Shown: positions 1 to 5,328, counted from the first letter of the stretch. The stretch: 7,654 nt of DNA from an uncultured Bacilli bacterium (GCA_944363685.1 CALVUV010000146.1:1-7654), one strand, 5' to 3'. The notes: a model not told the origin generated them from the sequence alone. Program-made: numbers and translations.

Positions 1-77
1 GCCACTTTAGCTCAGCTGGCCAGAGCATCGCACTTGTAATGCGAGGGTCCCCAGTTCGAATCTGGGAAGTGGCTCCA
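1..77 (+). tRNA. tRNA-Thr (anticodon UGU), with encoded CCA
   Basis: A complete cloverleaf can be folded by eye. The acceptor stem pairs 1-7 with 67-73, the D stem 10-13 with 23-26, the anticodon stem 28-32 with 40-44 and the T stem 50-54 with 62-66. The T loop is TTCGAAT, T74 is the discriminator base and CCA is encoded at 75-77. The anticodon loop CTTGTAA (33-39) gives anticodon TGT at 35-37, which decodes threonine ACA codons. The gene is the integration target of the element to its right, because its 3' half is repeated at 5498-5543. The tRNA remains whole after insertion, as is usual for tRNA-targeting tyrosine integrases, since the element supplies the 3' end. Confidence 0.97.
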
Positions 78-139
78 GAAGGTCATTAGTCTTGCAGGAA
101 GGCTTGATTATTGGCTTTTTTTTTTATGTCCAAAAAATC
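32..139 (+). repeat. attL: left attachment repeat (tRNA-Thr 3' half plus flank)
   Basis: Bases 32-116 match 5498-5582 with 6 differences in 85 ungapped positions, at 50, 78, 85, 97, 98 and 100. The match then continues through a T run of different length and an ATGTC/poly-A stretch. The two copies are direct repeats offset by 5,466 bp, which defines the element length. The longest perfect blocks, acttgtaatgcgagggtc (32-49) and 51-77, lie in the anticodon and T-arm region where tyrosine integrases usually cross over. The exact crossover base cannot be fixed from one sequence. Confidence 0.85.
85..125 (+). terminator. Possible terminator of tRNA-Thr
   Basis: ATTAGTCTT (85-93) can pair with AAGGCTTGAT (99-108) across a 5-nt loop, with one bulge and some G-U pairs. 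A run of ten T follows at 116-125. The stem is weak and lies 7 nt from the T run, so it is not a textbook terminator. The duplicate at the right end keeps the pairing: A100 becomes G5566, turning a U-A pair into U-G. That suggests the hairpin matters. Confidence 0.4.
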
Positions 140-185
140 AAAAAACAACATATTCTAAGACTAATTTTTATTCCTTTTTTGAGTT

Positions 186-220
186 AGTCCCCAAAAAGTC
201 CCCACAGAGTCCCCAAAAAA
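186..220 (+). repeat. Three 11-bp-spaced integrase arm-site repeats (left arm)
   Basis: The motif AGTCCCCA begins at 186, 197 and 208, giving three tandem copies exactly 11 bp apart, one helical turn. They are followed by A-rich bases. The same motif recurs as two 11-bp-spaced copies at 5329-5350 near the other end, in the same orientation. Short direct repeats in this position match the arm-type binding sites used by the N-terminal domain of lambda/Tn916-type integrases. The N-terminal domain of the local integrase is now gone, so here they are relics. Confidence 0.7.
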
Positions 221-242
221 TATTGCTTTTATAAAAAAGCAA
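215..242 (-). terminator. Terminator downstream of the integrase remnant
   Basis: TTGCTTTT (223-230) pairs perfectly with AAAAGCAA (235-242) around a 4-nt loop. Read on the minus strand, the hairpin begins 12 nt after the integrase stop codon and is followed by TATTTTTT (215-222), a U tract. The stem has only two G-C pairs, so strength is doubtful, but position and layout fit an intrinsic terminator. Confidence 0.5.
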
Positions 243-253
243 AAAAATATTTT

Positions 254-886
254 TTAAACAACTACTCGTTGTTTTTGAACAATTTTTGTAAGTACTGTTG
301 TTAAAGTTGTTAAAGTATTATTATCTAATTGTACATAATTGATAATGTCATCTTGTTGTAATTCTTGTAAATTTGAAACCTTATTTTGAAGATGCACTAA
401 TTCTTTATTTTCATTACCTAAATATACGTTAAGGTCTTGTTTTTGTACCTTTTCTAATTCTTCTTTTTTCTGTTTACTTGAAATATGAATATAATATTTT
501 TGTGTTGTTTCATATTCTGTATGTCCCATAATTCTTGCTAAAACTTCGGCTGACATACCATTATTTCTGCAATGTGTAGCAAAACTGTGTCTTAAAGCAT
601 AAATAACTATATGAGATAAATCTTTATGTCTTTTAACAAATTTAGTAAAGTTCTTTGAAAGAATATCAGGTGTGTATGGTTCGCCATAGCGATTTAGAAA
701 AACATATTCTTCATCAGACCATTTTTTTCCTATTTCCCTAAAATATTCTTTTTGATTTTCTCTATGTTCAAGTAATAATTCTTTTAATAGTAAATCTAAG
801 GATAAAATCCTATCACTTTCAGGAGTTTTTAAAGTTCCCTCTCCCTTATCCCAACCTATTCTTTTCATTGTTATTTCATCATAAAA
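254..886 (-). pseudogene. Tyrosine-recombinase integrase, catalytic C-terminal remnant
   Basis: This is the 3' part of a site-specific tyrosine integrase, the enzyme that would have moved the element in and out of tRNA-Thr. Counting from the ATG at 866-868 (204 codons), the visible catalytic residues are K14 in the beta-hairpin (GTLKTPES), R93 in YALRHSFAT (Tyr replaces the usual His of HxxR), H116 in MGHTEYETT and the nucleophile Y126 in YYIHIS. The first catalytic Arg, the core-binding domain and the arm-binding domain are missing; family members usually have 350-400 residues. The frame stays open upstream to about 934 and the residues just before the ATG (YDEIT) still look integrase-like. 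No ribosome binding site precedes the ATG, so it is probably not a true start. It cannot be functional alone. It lies next to attL and reads toward it, the normal place for such a gene. Confidence 0.85.
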
Positions 887-1113
887 AAGTGCAAAATTTC
901 TTTCAAAAATTGAAAATGGGAGAACTGGTACTAGCTATGAAACATTATTAAAGTTAATTAATTTTTTAGATATACCACCTAATATTCTATATAAAGATAT
1001 TGTTAGCAATAATGTAGTTCTTGATAATATATATAAGCGAAGAATATGATAAAATGACGGATAAGCAAAAAAATTTTATAAAGTTAATAATAGATGAAAT
1101 GAAAAAAATATAG
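885..1113 (+). pseudogene. XRE/Cro-CI-type repressor remnant, 5'-truncated and frameshifted
   Basis: Reading + from about 885 gives SKAKFLSKIENGRTGTSYET and then a helical segment containing INFLDIPPNILYKDI. SKIENGR-T-SYETL is the recognition-helix end of the XRE/Cro-CI helix-turn-helix, usually followed by a hydrophobic helix and a loop as seen here. The first helices and any start codon are missing. A TGA at 1047-1049 ends the frame. The continuation in another frame (1045-1113: YDKMTDKQKNFIKLIIDEMK, then KI and stop) has the charged helical pattern typical of the C-terminus of such clostridial regulators, so a frameshift near 1045 is likely. The gene diverges from the integrase, and both are cut at their 5' ends at the same place. 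It was probably the element's repressor or integrase regulator. Confidence 0.65.
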
Positions 1114-1180
1114 GAAATAGAGAATTTTCTTTTATAAGTAAATATTTTCTATTTTTATAACATAAATTAATTATATTGTT

Positions 1181-1212
1181 AAAACCTCTATGTAAATTTC
1201 CATAGAGGTTTT
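1181..1212. terminator. Bidirectional intrinsic terminator
   Basis: AAAACCTCTATG (1181-1192) and CATAGAGGTTTT (1201-1212) form a perfect 12-bp inverted repeat with an 8-nt loop. The A/T ends supply a short U tract in either direction. On the minus strand it lies 74 bp past the stop of the secreted-protein gene. On the plus strand it lies 68 bp past the XRE remnant. The 1114-1285 stretch holds nothing else that can be recognised. Confidence 0.75.
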
Positions 1213-1285
1213 AATGCTAAGTAAGGTTTTTGGATTATTGGTTAAAAATTACTTTTGAACATAATTATATTTTATATTTATATAA

Positions 1286-1819
1286 TTATCCTGGATTTGA
1301 ATCACTCAAATTGAGCCACATATGGACTGCTGCACTTCTGTTGTTTCCGGTTGGTTGATAACCAGTTGCTGTAAAGGCTTCATATTCAAAATGATATGAA
1401 TGTCCATAAGTAATTCTAAAATACGGTGATTCTGCATACCACCATCCAGCACTATCTTTGCCATCTACATCCTCATAAAGTTTGAACCTATGAGAGTATA
1501 CACATACTCCAAGTTGGTCATCAATTACTTTAACTTCAAGTTCAACTTCTGAGGTTGTACTGTCAGTAGCTTTCCATGCCGGTTTGATTCTCATATAATT
1601 AAAATTATATGTTCTTGAGCCGCCTACATGTGTATTATAGAAGGAAAAACCTCCTAAATCCCATGAGTAAACCAATGCTCTGGTGCTAGCAGAATCTGCT
1701 GCAGGTTCGGACTCCTTTGTTTCGCTCGCTGCAAAAGAAGTTGTTGAGAACATGCCAACAGCCATCATTGCAGCAATAAGAACTGCCATAAGTTTCCGTG
1801 TAATTTTCTTTTTCTGCAT
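1286..1819 (-). CDS. Small secreted protein of unknown function (177 aa)
   Basis: The protein begins with a classic Sec signal peptide: basic MQKKKITRK, a hydrophobic core around residues 10-24, and a cleavage site near residue 30 in TSFA-AS. The mature part of about 147 residues starts with an acidic Ser/Ala-rich linker. It continues with alternating, Tyr/Trp/Phe-rich stretches (YSWDLGGFSFYN, WWYAESPYFRITYGHSYHF) that look like a beta-sandwich or beta-barrel domain. There is one Cys and no sortase motif, so it is probably released. An AGGAGG (1828-1833) sits 8 nt before the ATG. G+C of sample lines is 45-52%, against 17-25% in neighbours, which suggests recent acquisition from a different genome. 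It lies 168 bp downstream of the anti-sigma gene with its own leader, so it may be transcribed separately. The family is not recognised. A bacteriocin, adhesin or carbohydrate-binding role would be a guess. Confidence 0.8.
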   Translation of the reverse strand: MQKKKITRKLMAVLIAAMMAVGMFSTTSFAASETKESEPAADSASTRALVYSWDLGGFSFYNTHVGGSRTYNFNYMRIKPAWKATDSTTSEVELEVKVIDDQLGVCVYSHRFKLYEDVDGKDSAGWWYAESPYFRITYGHSYHFEYEAFTATGYQPTGNNRSAAVHMWLNLSDSNPG

Positions 1820-1864
1820 AACTATTTCCTCCTGTTTATGTTTATAACCTTACCTAGCAGTCTG

Positions 1865-1900
1865 CATAATTTTTTTTCAATATACTTGAAAATTATTATG
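1865..1900. promoter_or_regulatory. 36-bp imperfect palindrome in the leader of the secreted-protein gene
   Basis: On the plus strand, 1865-1880 (CATAA, a T run, CAA) pairs with 1886-1900 (TTGAAAATTATTATG) around a 5-nt centre (TATAC), with small mismatches in the A/T core. It lies 45-80 bp before the ATG of the secreted protein. It could be an operator for a dimeric regulator or a hairpin in the 5' untranslated region. A bad match to a sigma-A promoter overlaps it (TTGAAA on the minus strand), but no convincing -10 follows. Function is inferred from position only. Confidence 0.35.
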
Positions 1901-1987
1901 CGTTTACCTAATGCATATAACATTTCGGTATATTTATTTTACTCATTTTTAATGTGTATTGCCAAAAAAGATAAAAAAAGATAATTT

Positions 1988-3136
1988 TTATCTGGCTAAT
2001 TCAATAATTATTTCTTCATCATTTATCGTTTTAAAAACAACTTTTAATTTATCTGTTGCATCAAATTTTGTCAGATTAAACGTTTCATATTTTATTAGTA
2101 TTCCGTCAGAGCCTATTCCATATCCACCATCTGTATCACTACTTTGTGAAGGATAAAATTTTTCACCATACTCATTTTCAACATATGATTCTTCTTGTTT
2201 TATAAGCTGTCCGTCTAAGATACTCTTGTTCCTAATTTCTTCCATTTCTTCTATTGCTGTTTTATAATCTCCCCAATACATATACATTTCAAATTTCATT
2301 CCTGTCTCATAGACTTCTGCTTTTATTGAATCTGTATAAACATTTTTATTATTACAATTTATTACATTATATAAAATAGATTTTCTGTTATAAAACTTTT
2401 CTGGTACTGAAATACTATTTTCCCAATTTCCTGTTATAGTATATTTTTTTTCATTTCCTTCAAGTTGTATTGTATTAAATTTAATATAAATTTTTTTACT
2501 CTTAGGAAATTTGTTTTCACTTGTAGATAAATTATATGTAAATGCCATATTATTAAGGTTAGCCTTTGCTATAAAAATAGAAGCTGCTGTATTTATTTTA
2601 TTTATGTTGTTATAATCTAAATTCTTTTCTTGACAATATTTTTTAATAGTTTCATCATTCATGCTAAATAATATATTATTCATATCATCAGTTATAATTA
2701 TATCAGGAATATTAATTTTTTCGATTCCTGTAACATCTATATCTTCTTCAAACAACGCAATCATATTCAAATCTAAAGTATAATCATCCATTAATAAATC
2801 AGTGATACTGGTCTTTGTGTTATCTGATTCAGAATAGATTTTTTCAGGAACTGTATATACATAACCGTTTCTTGTAGCTGTGTCAACACCTTCACTATCG
2901 TTAAAAATACTTTTAATAAATTCTGAAATATCTTTTGCAAAAACAATACCTGTCGTAATAGATATAATAGATATAATAGTAATAGCAACTTTTTTTACAT
3001 TAGTAAAATATGAAATTTTTTTCTTTTTACTTTTTAATTCTACATCCCATATTGCTTCTGTAATTTTTTGAGGAACTTGATTATTTTCTTTATAATATTT
3101 ATAAATTATATTATCAAAATCATTACTTTTTTTCAT
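1988..3136 (-). CDS. Membrane anti-sigma factor with DUF4179-like extracellular domain
   Basis: The likely role is to hold the adjacent ECF sigma factor inactive at the membrane until an external signal arrives. The preferred start is the ATG at 3134-3136 (MKKSNDFDNI, 382 aa), not the ATG 18 nt earlier: the ribosome binding site GGAGGTGG lies between them, just ahead of the inner start. Residues 1-45 form a cytosolic, lysine-rich sigma-binding segment. One transmembrane helix follows at about 48-67 (VAITIISIISITTGIVFA), with a roughly 310-residue extracytoplasmic part after it. The C-terminus, with GEKFYPSQSSDTDGGYGIGS followed by YETFNLTKFDATD, resembles the DUF4179/DUF5643-type proteins found next to ECF sigma genes in Firmicutes. 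The start overlaps the sigma gene's 3' end by 14 nt, implying translational coupling and fixed stoichiometry. No zinc-binding HxxxCxxC motif is seen, so it is not a ZAS-type anti-sigma factor. Confidence 0.82.
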   Translation of the reverse strand: MKKSNDFDNIIYKYYKENNQVPQKITEAIWDVELKSKKKKISYFTNVKKVAITIISIISITTGIVFAKDISEFIKSIFNDSEGVDTATRNGYVYTVPEKIYSESDNTKTSITDLLMDDYTLDLNMIALFEEDIDVTGIEKINIPDIIITDDMNNILFSMNDETIKKYCQEKNLDYNNINKINTAASIFIAKANLNNMAFTYNLSTSENKFPKSKKIYIKFNTIQLEGNEKKYTITGNWENSISVPEKFYNRKSILYNVINCNNKNVYTDSIKAEVYETGMKFEMYMYWGDYKTAIEEMEEIRNKSILDGQLIKQEESYVENEYGEKFYPSQSSDTDGGYGIGSDGILIKYETFNLTKFDATDKLKVVFKTINDEEIIIELAR

Positions 3137-3662
3137 AAATTTCCACCTCCCCATATTGTTTTTTTAATTTATCTTTGGCTCTTTTTAATCTACTTTTCAC
3201 TGTATTTATATTTATTTTTAATAATTTTGAAATTTCTGCACATGAGAATTGACTGTGATAATATAATGTTATTATAATTTTTTCATCATAATTTAATTGA
3301 TTAATAATTGACTCAAAATTAAGTTTATCATCAATAAGTTGGATTGAATTTTCATAATTATTATATGTTGAGTTTACCTTTAATTTATCTAGAATATTAT
3401 TTTTTCTATTATTTGAATTATAAATTTTATTACATTCATTTATTAATATACGAAACATCCAAGTTTTAAAATATTTAATGTTTCGTATTTTTTTTGCGTT
3501 TTTATAAACACTAATCATAGTGTTTTGTATAGCATCTTTTATATCATCATCATTTTTTAGTCTAAGTTTTGCTATTACATATAAATCTTTTTCCATAGAC
3601 TGAGTCAATTGCTTAAAAGCAACTTCATCGCCTTTTTGAATCTTTTTTATAAGCTCTTCCAA
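3123..3662 (-). CDS. ECF-type RNA polymerase sigma factor (179 aa)
   Basis: The length and two-domain layout are those of extracytoplasmic-function sigma factors. Region 2 spans about residues 10-82 and includes DIKDAIQNTMISVYKNA and YFKTWMFRILINECNKIY, the core-binding and -10-recognition helices. Region 4 spans about 115-167: FESIINQLNYDEKIIITLYY, then the helix-turn-helix FSCAEISKLLKININTVKSR and a basic tail, which binds the -35 element. The linker is Asn/Lys-rich. The start codon is TTG (3660-3662), supported by AAAGGAG 6 nt upstream; no in-frame ATG before Met23 would keep region 2 whole. It is followed, with overlap, by its anti-sigma gene and preceded by the Spo0A-like gene 60 bp upstream, with no terminator visible between them. 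The three are therefore probably one operon. ECF factors commonly drive their own operon, but no clear ECF promoter could be picked out here. Confidence 0.9.
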   Translation of the reverse strand: MEELIKKIQKGDEVAFKQLTQSMEKDLYVIAKLRLKNDDDIKDAIQNTMISVYKNAKKIRNIKYFKTWMFRILINECNKIYNSNNRKNNILDKLKVNSTYNNYENSIQLIDDKLNFESIINQLNYDEKIIITLYYHSQFSCAEISKLLKININTVKSRLKRAKDKLKKQYGEVEIYEKK

Positions 3663-3722
3663 TGTGAACTCCTTTCTAAAATGATATCAAAATTTATATA
3701 ATCATAAAATAGAATAATTTAT

Positions 3723-4466
3723 TTAGATATCATATGTTATTTTATTTAATATTGTATGTATTACTAATTTAGGATTAATTTTTTCTTCTATAAAATTTCC
3801 AAAATACTTTTTAAATTTGGTATCCTTAGCATCAAATTTCACTTGATTTGTTGCCCTAATTATATCACACTTAATGGTATTTACTGATTTATTATATTTT
3901 TTTGATAATATTGGGTAAATATCTTTTTCTAATCTAGGAAATTTGTTTTCTTTTTTAACATTAACTAAAAATATTGTTTCTACTAAATATTTAGTTCCTT
4001 TATATTTAGGATTATATCCTATATACATTAATTCTTTCGTTATCTTTTGTTTTGTATAATATTTATCTTTTAAAAAATTTTTTTCATTTTGTTTGAGTCG
4101 CTTTAATCCTATAATTTCTTTTACAATATTTTCTATTCCAGCATTTCTATTTATTAAGCTATATATTAAAGGATTATGTTTTATTTTTGACTTCTTTATT
4201 GGTTCGTCTAATATAACAATAATTGAATTATTGTATTTTCCTTCATTAATCAAATTATCTAATATTTCAAATCCATTATGTTTAGGTAAATTTAGATCTA
4301 ATAAAACAATATCTATATTATTTTCTTTATTTAATAATATATCTAATGCTTCCTCTCCATCAGTTGCAATCATCTTAATTCTCAAATCTGTATTGTTTAA
4401 CATGATATTATTTATTAGCACTTTAGAAAAATAAATATCATTATGGACAATCAATACATTCAGCAT
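3723..4466 (-). CDS. Spo0A-like response regulator with degenerate receiver domain
   Basis: The N-terminus (1-120) has the receiver fold pattern, with a preserved phospho-acceptor position D57 in DIVLLDLNLP and the following HNGFEIL. Other active-site residues are lost. The acidic pair is H8-N9, the conserved Thr/Ser is D87 (VILDEP) and the conserved Lys is N106 (YSLINRN). The C-terminus (about 139-247) matches the Spo0A DNA-binding domain in pattern: ITKELMYIGYNPKYKGTKYL, then LEKDIYPILSKKYNKSVNTI, and a final NPKLVIHTILNKI helix. The length, 247 aa, is close to that of Spo0A. An AGGAGG (4476-4481) precedes the ATG. It is unlikely to be the host's master sporulation regulator, since it rides on a mobile element, has a broken receiver and neighbours an ECF sigma gene. 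It is more likely a specialised paralogue acting as a DNA-binding regulator, possibly without phosphorylation. Confidence 0.83.
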   Translation of the reverse strand: MLNVLIVHNDIYFSKVLINNIMLNNTDLRIKMIATDGEEALDILLNKENNIDIVLLDLNLPKHNGFEILDNLINEGKYNNSIIVILDEPIKKSKIKHNPLIYSLINRNAGIENIVKEIIGLKRLKQNEKNFLKDKYYTKQKITKELMYIGYNPKYKGTKYLVETIFLVNVKKENKFPRLEKDIYPILSKKYNKSVNTIKCDIIRATNQVKFDAKDTKFKKYFGNFIEEKINPKLVIHTILNKITYDI

Positions 4467-4492
4467 TTTAGCTTACCTCCTTTAATAATTAG

Positions 4493-4521
4493 ATTATAGT
4501 TTTGTTAAAAATAGTTTCATA
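4493..4521 (-). promoter_or_regulatory. Candidate promoter of the Spo0A-like/sigma/anti-sigma operon
   Basis: On the minus strand a TATAAT lies at 4493-4498, 26 bp before the ATG of the Spo0A-like gene. The hexamer 17 bp upstream is TATGAA, a poor sigma-A -35. A TGAAAC at 4514-4519 recalls the -35 of many ECF promoters, but the spacing to any -10 is not convincing. In such AT-rich DNA a TATAAT by chance is common. The rest of 4522-4651 is A/T-rich with a weak hairpin (4614-4636) after the replisome remnant. Confidence 0.3.
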
Positions 4522-4613
4522 AATATAAAAATATAAAGTAAATACTTTTTTATATAAAATAAAAAATAGTCCATCCATAAAAAAGAATAGACCAATAAAT
4601 TTAAGCTGTTCTC

Positions 4614-4636
4614 TTTAATGTGTTATTAACATTAAA
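4614..4636. repeat. Short inverted repeat after the replisome organizer remnant
   Basis: TTTAATGT (4614-4621) and ACATTAAA (4629-4636) are perfect inverted repeats around a 7-nt loop. On the minus strand the hairpin is 16 nt after the stop codon of the truncated replisome gene. No U tract follows, so it is at best a weak terminator or processing hairpin. Confidence 0.3.
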
Positions 4637-4651
4637 AGTTTCATCAAAAAA

Positions 4652-4918
4652 TTAAATAGTTTTTGTTTTTTCAAGTGCTGTTAATAATAGTTTTACGATA
4701 TTTAAATCTTCATCAAGTGTCATTGCTATTTCTTCAGCCATTGATTCGCATAGATGTTCATATACAAAAATACCTTCACTTTCAAGAAGTTTTAATTGCA
4801 ATTTTAAATAGACTAATAAAATCTTATCTCCATCTGGCAATTTACGAAGAAATTTACTTGTTTTATTATTAAAAAAAGTATCATATAACTTTAACCAGTA
4901 AAATCTCTTTTCTTTCAA
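4652..4918 (-). CDS. Phage replisome organizer N-terminal domain, shortened
   Basis: The 88 residues match the N-terminal winged-helix domain of phage replisome organizers (DnaD/gp36-like family). Signature parts are FYWLKLYDTFFNNKTSKFLR, GDKILLVYLKLQLKLLESEG and AEEIAMTLDEDLNIVKLLLT. These proteins load the replicative helicase at a phage or ICE origin. Full proteins usually have 200-300 residues with a second DnaD-like domain. Here the protein ends right after the first domain (LEKTKTI). After the TAA the same frame continues for 16 codons (FFDETFNVNNTLKRTA) to a second stop, which may be the old C-terminus. An internal deletion or nonsense change is therefore likely. The start is TTG (4916-4918), supported by GAGGAGG inside the end of the upstream gene, whose stop is 2 nt away. 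Confidence 0.75.
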   Translation of the reverse strand: MKEKRFYWLKLYDTFFNNKTSKFLRKLPDGDKILLVYLKLQLKLLESEGIFVYEHLCESMAEEIAMTLDEDLNIVKLLLTALEKTKTI

Positions 4919-4920
4919 TT

Positions 4921-5178
4921 TTATTCCTCCTCATCTTGCATAAATGATGCTTCATCTATATTTGGCATATTTATAATATTTTTTAATAAATCATTTTCTA
5001 TTTGTTGATTTTGAAGTTGAATATATGCAAGTTCTTCTAATAGAACCATATCATTATCGTAACCATTTACATCAATATTCCCATCTTCATCAACAGTAAT
5101 TGAAATTAGTTTAGAATCTCTTTTTATCAATATTGCAATTTCTTCATTTTTCTTTGCTATTATTTTGCGAATTTTCAT
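4921..5178 (-). CDS. Small hypothetical phage/ICE-type protein (85 aa)
   Basis: A good ribosome binding site (AGGAGGT) about 8 nt before the ATG and tight packing with both neighbours show that this is a real gene. The protein starts basic (MKIRKIIAKKNEE). It has a short beta-rich part (IAILIKRDSKLISITVDEDG) and then a long acidic, Leu/Gln-rich helix, ending DEASFMQDEEE. There is no membrane segment or signal peptide. It precedes the replisome organizer by 2 nt and overlaps the DUF3789-like gene by 35 nt. In phage and ICE early regions, small proteins of this kind often accompany replication genes. I do not recognise the family. Confidence 0.7.
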   Translation of the reverse strand: MKIRKIIAKKNEEIAILIKRDSKLISITVDEDGNIDVNGYDNDMVLLEELAYIQLQNQQIENDLLKNIINMPNIDEASFMQDEEE

Positions 5179-5281
5179 ATTGCATTACCTCCTTGTCTGC
5201 TCTTGCTCCTACTAATATACAAGTATATAAGACTAAACTTAAATTAGATCCCAAAATAAAAAAGATAATATTTGCCAACAT
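5144..5281 (-). CDS. DUF3789-like single-pass membrane peptide (45 aa)
   Basis: The frame extends upstream to 5356, but the better start is the ATG at 5279-5281, because a GGAGGTG ribosome binding site sits 8 nt before it. The resulting 45-aa peptide has one transmembrane helix (MLANIIFFILGSNLSLVLYT, then CILVG). A conserved-looking GARADKE motif and a polar tail follow. This layout, a short helix then a G/S-x-A-D-x-E segment, is that of the DUF3789 peptides found in early regions of Firmicutes phages and ICEs; their function is unknown. The gene overlaps the start of the next gene by 35 nt and is first in the rightmost operon of the element. Confidence 0.6.
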   Translation of the reverse strand: MLANIIFFILGSNLSLVLYTCILVGARADKEVMQYENSQNNSKEK

Positions 5282-5328
5282 AAAATACACCTCCAAAAAA
5301 TTAAAATTTAAAGAGATTTTGTAAGGAA

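Noticed and set aside
186..220. CRISPR-like short repeats
   Set aside because: Copies abut at 11-bp spacing with no spacers, and a matching set lies at the other element end; arm sites explain them.
1286..1819. Lactococcin 972-type bacteriocin
   Set aside because: The signal peptide and aromatic-rich mature part are superficially similar, but the mature region is longer and no specific motif match could be seen.
1959..2156. Plus-strand 65-codon frame
   Set aside because: Antisense to the anti-sigma 3' end, no ribosome binding site, no recognisable features.
2791..2988. Minus-strand 65-codon frame within the anti-sigma gene
   Set aside because: Out-of-frame overlap of a well-supported gene; Leu/Tyr-rich low-complexity translation and no ribosome binding site.
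3137..3154. Upstream ATG (MGRWKF) as the anti-sigma start
   Set aside because: These codons are themselves the ribosome binding site GGAGGTGG for the ATG at 3134-3136; the longer start has no site of its own.
4093..4434. Plus-strand frame of 113 codons
   Set aside because: Antisense to the receiver domain of the Spo0A-like gene; the hydrophobic content is a by-product of AT-rich coding on the other strand.
3723..4466. The host's genuine spo0A
   Set aside because: The receiver has lost the acidic pair, Thr and Lys that Spo0A needs, the output domain is diverged and the gene is cargo in an integrated element.
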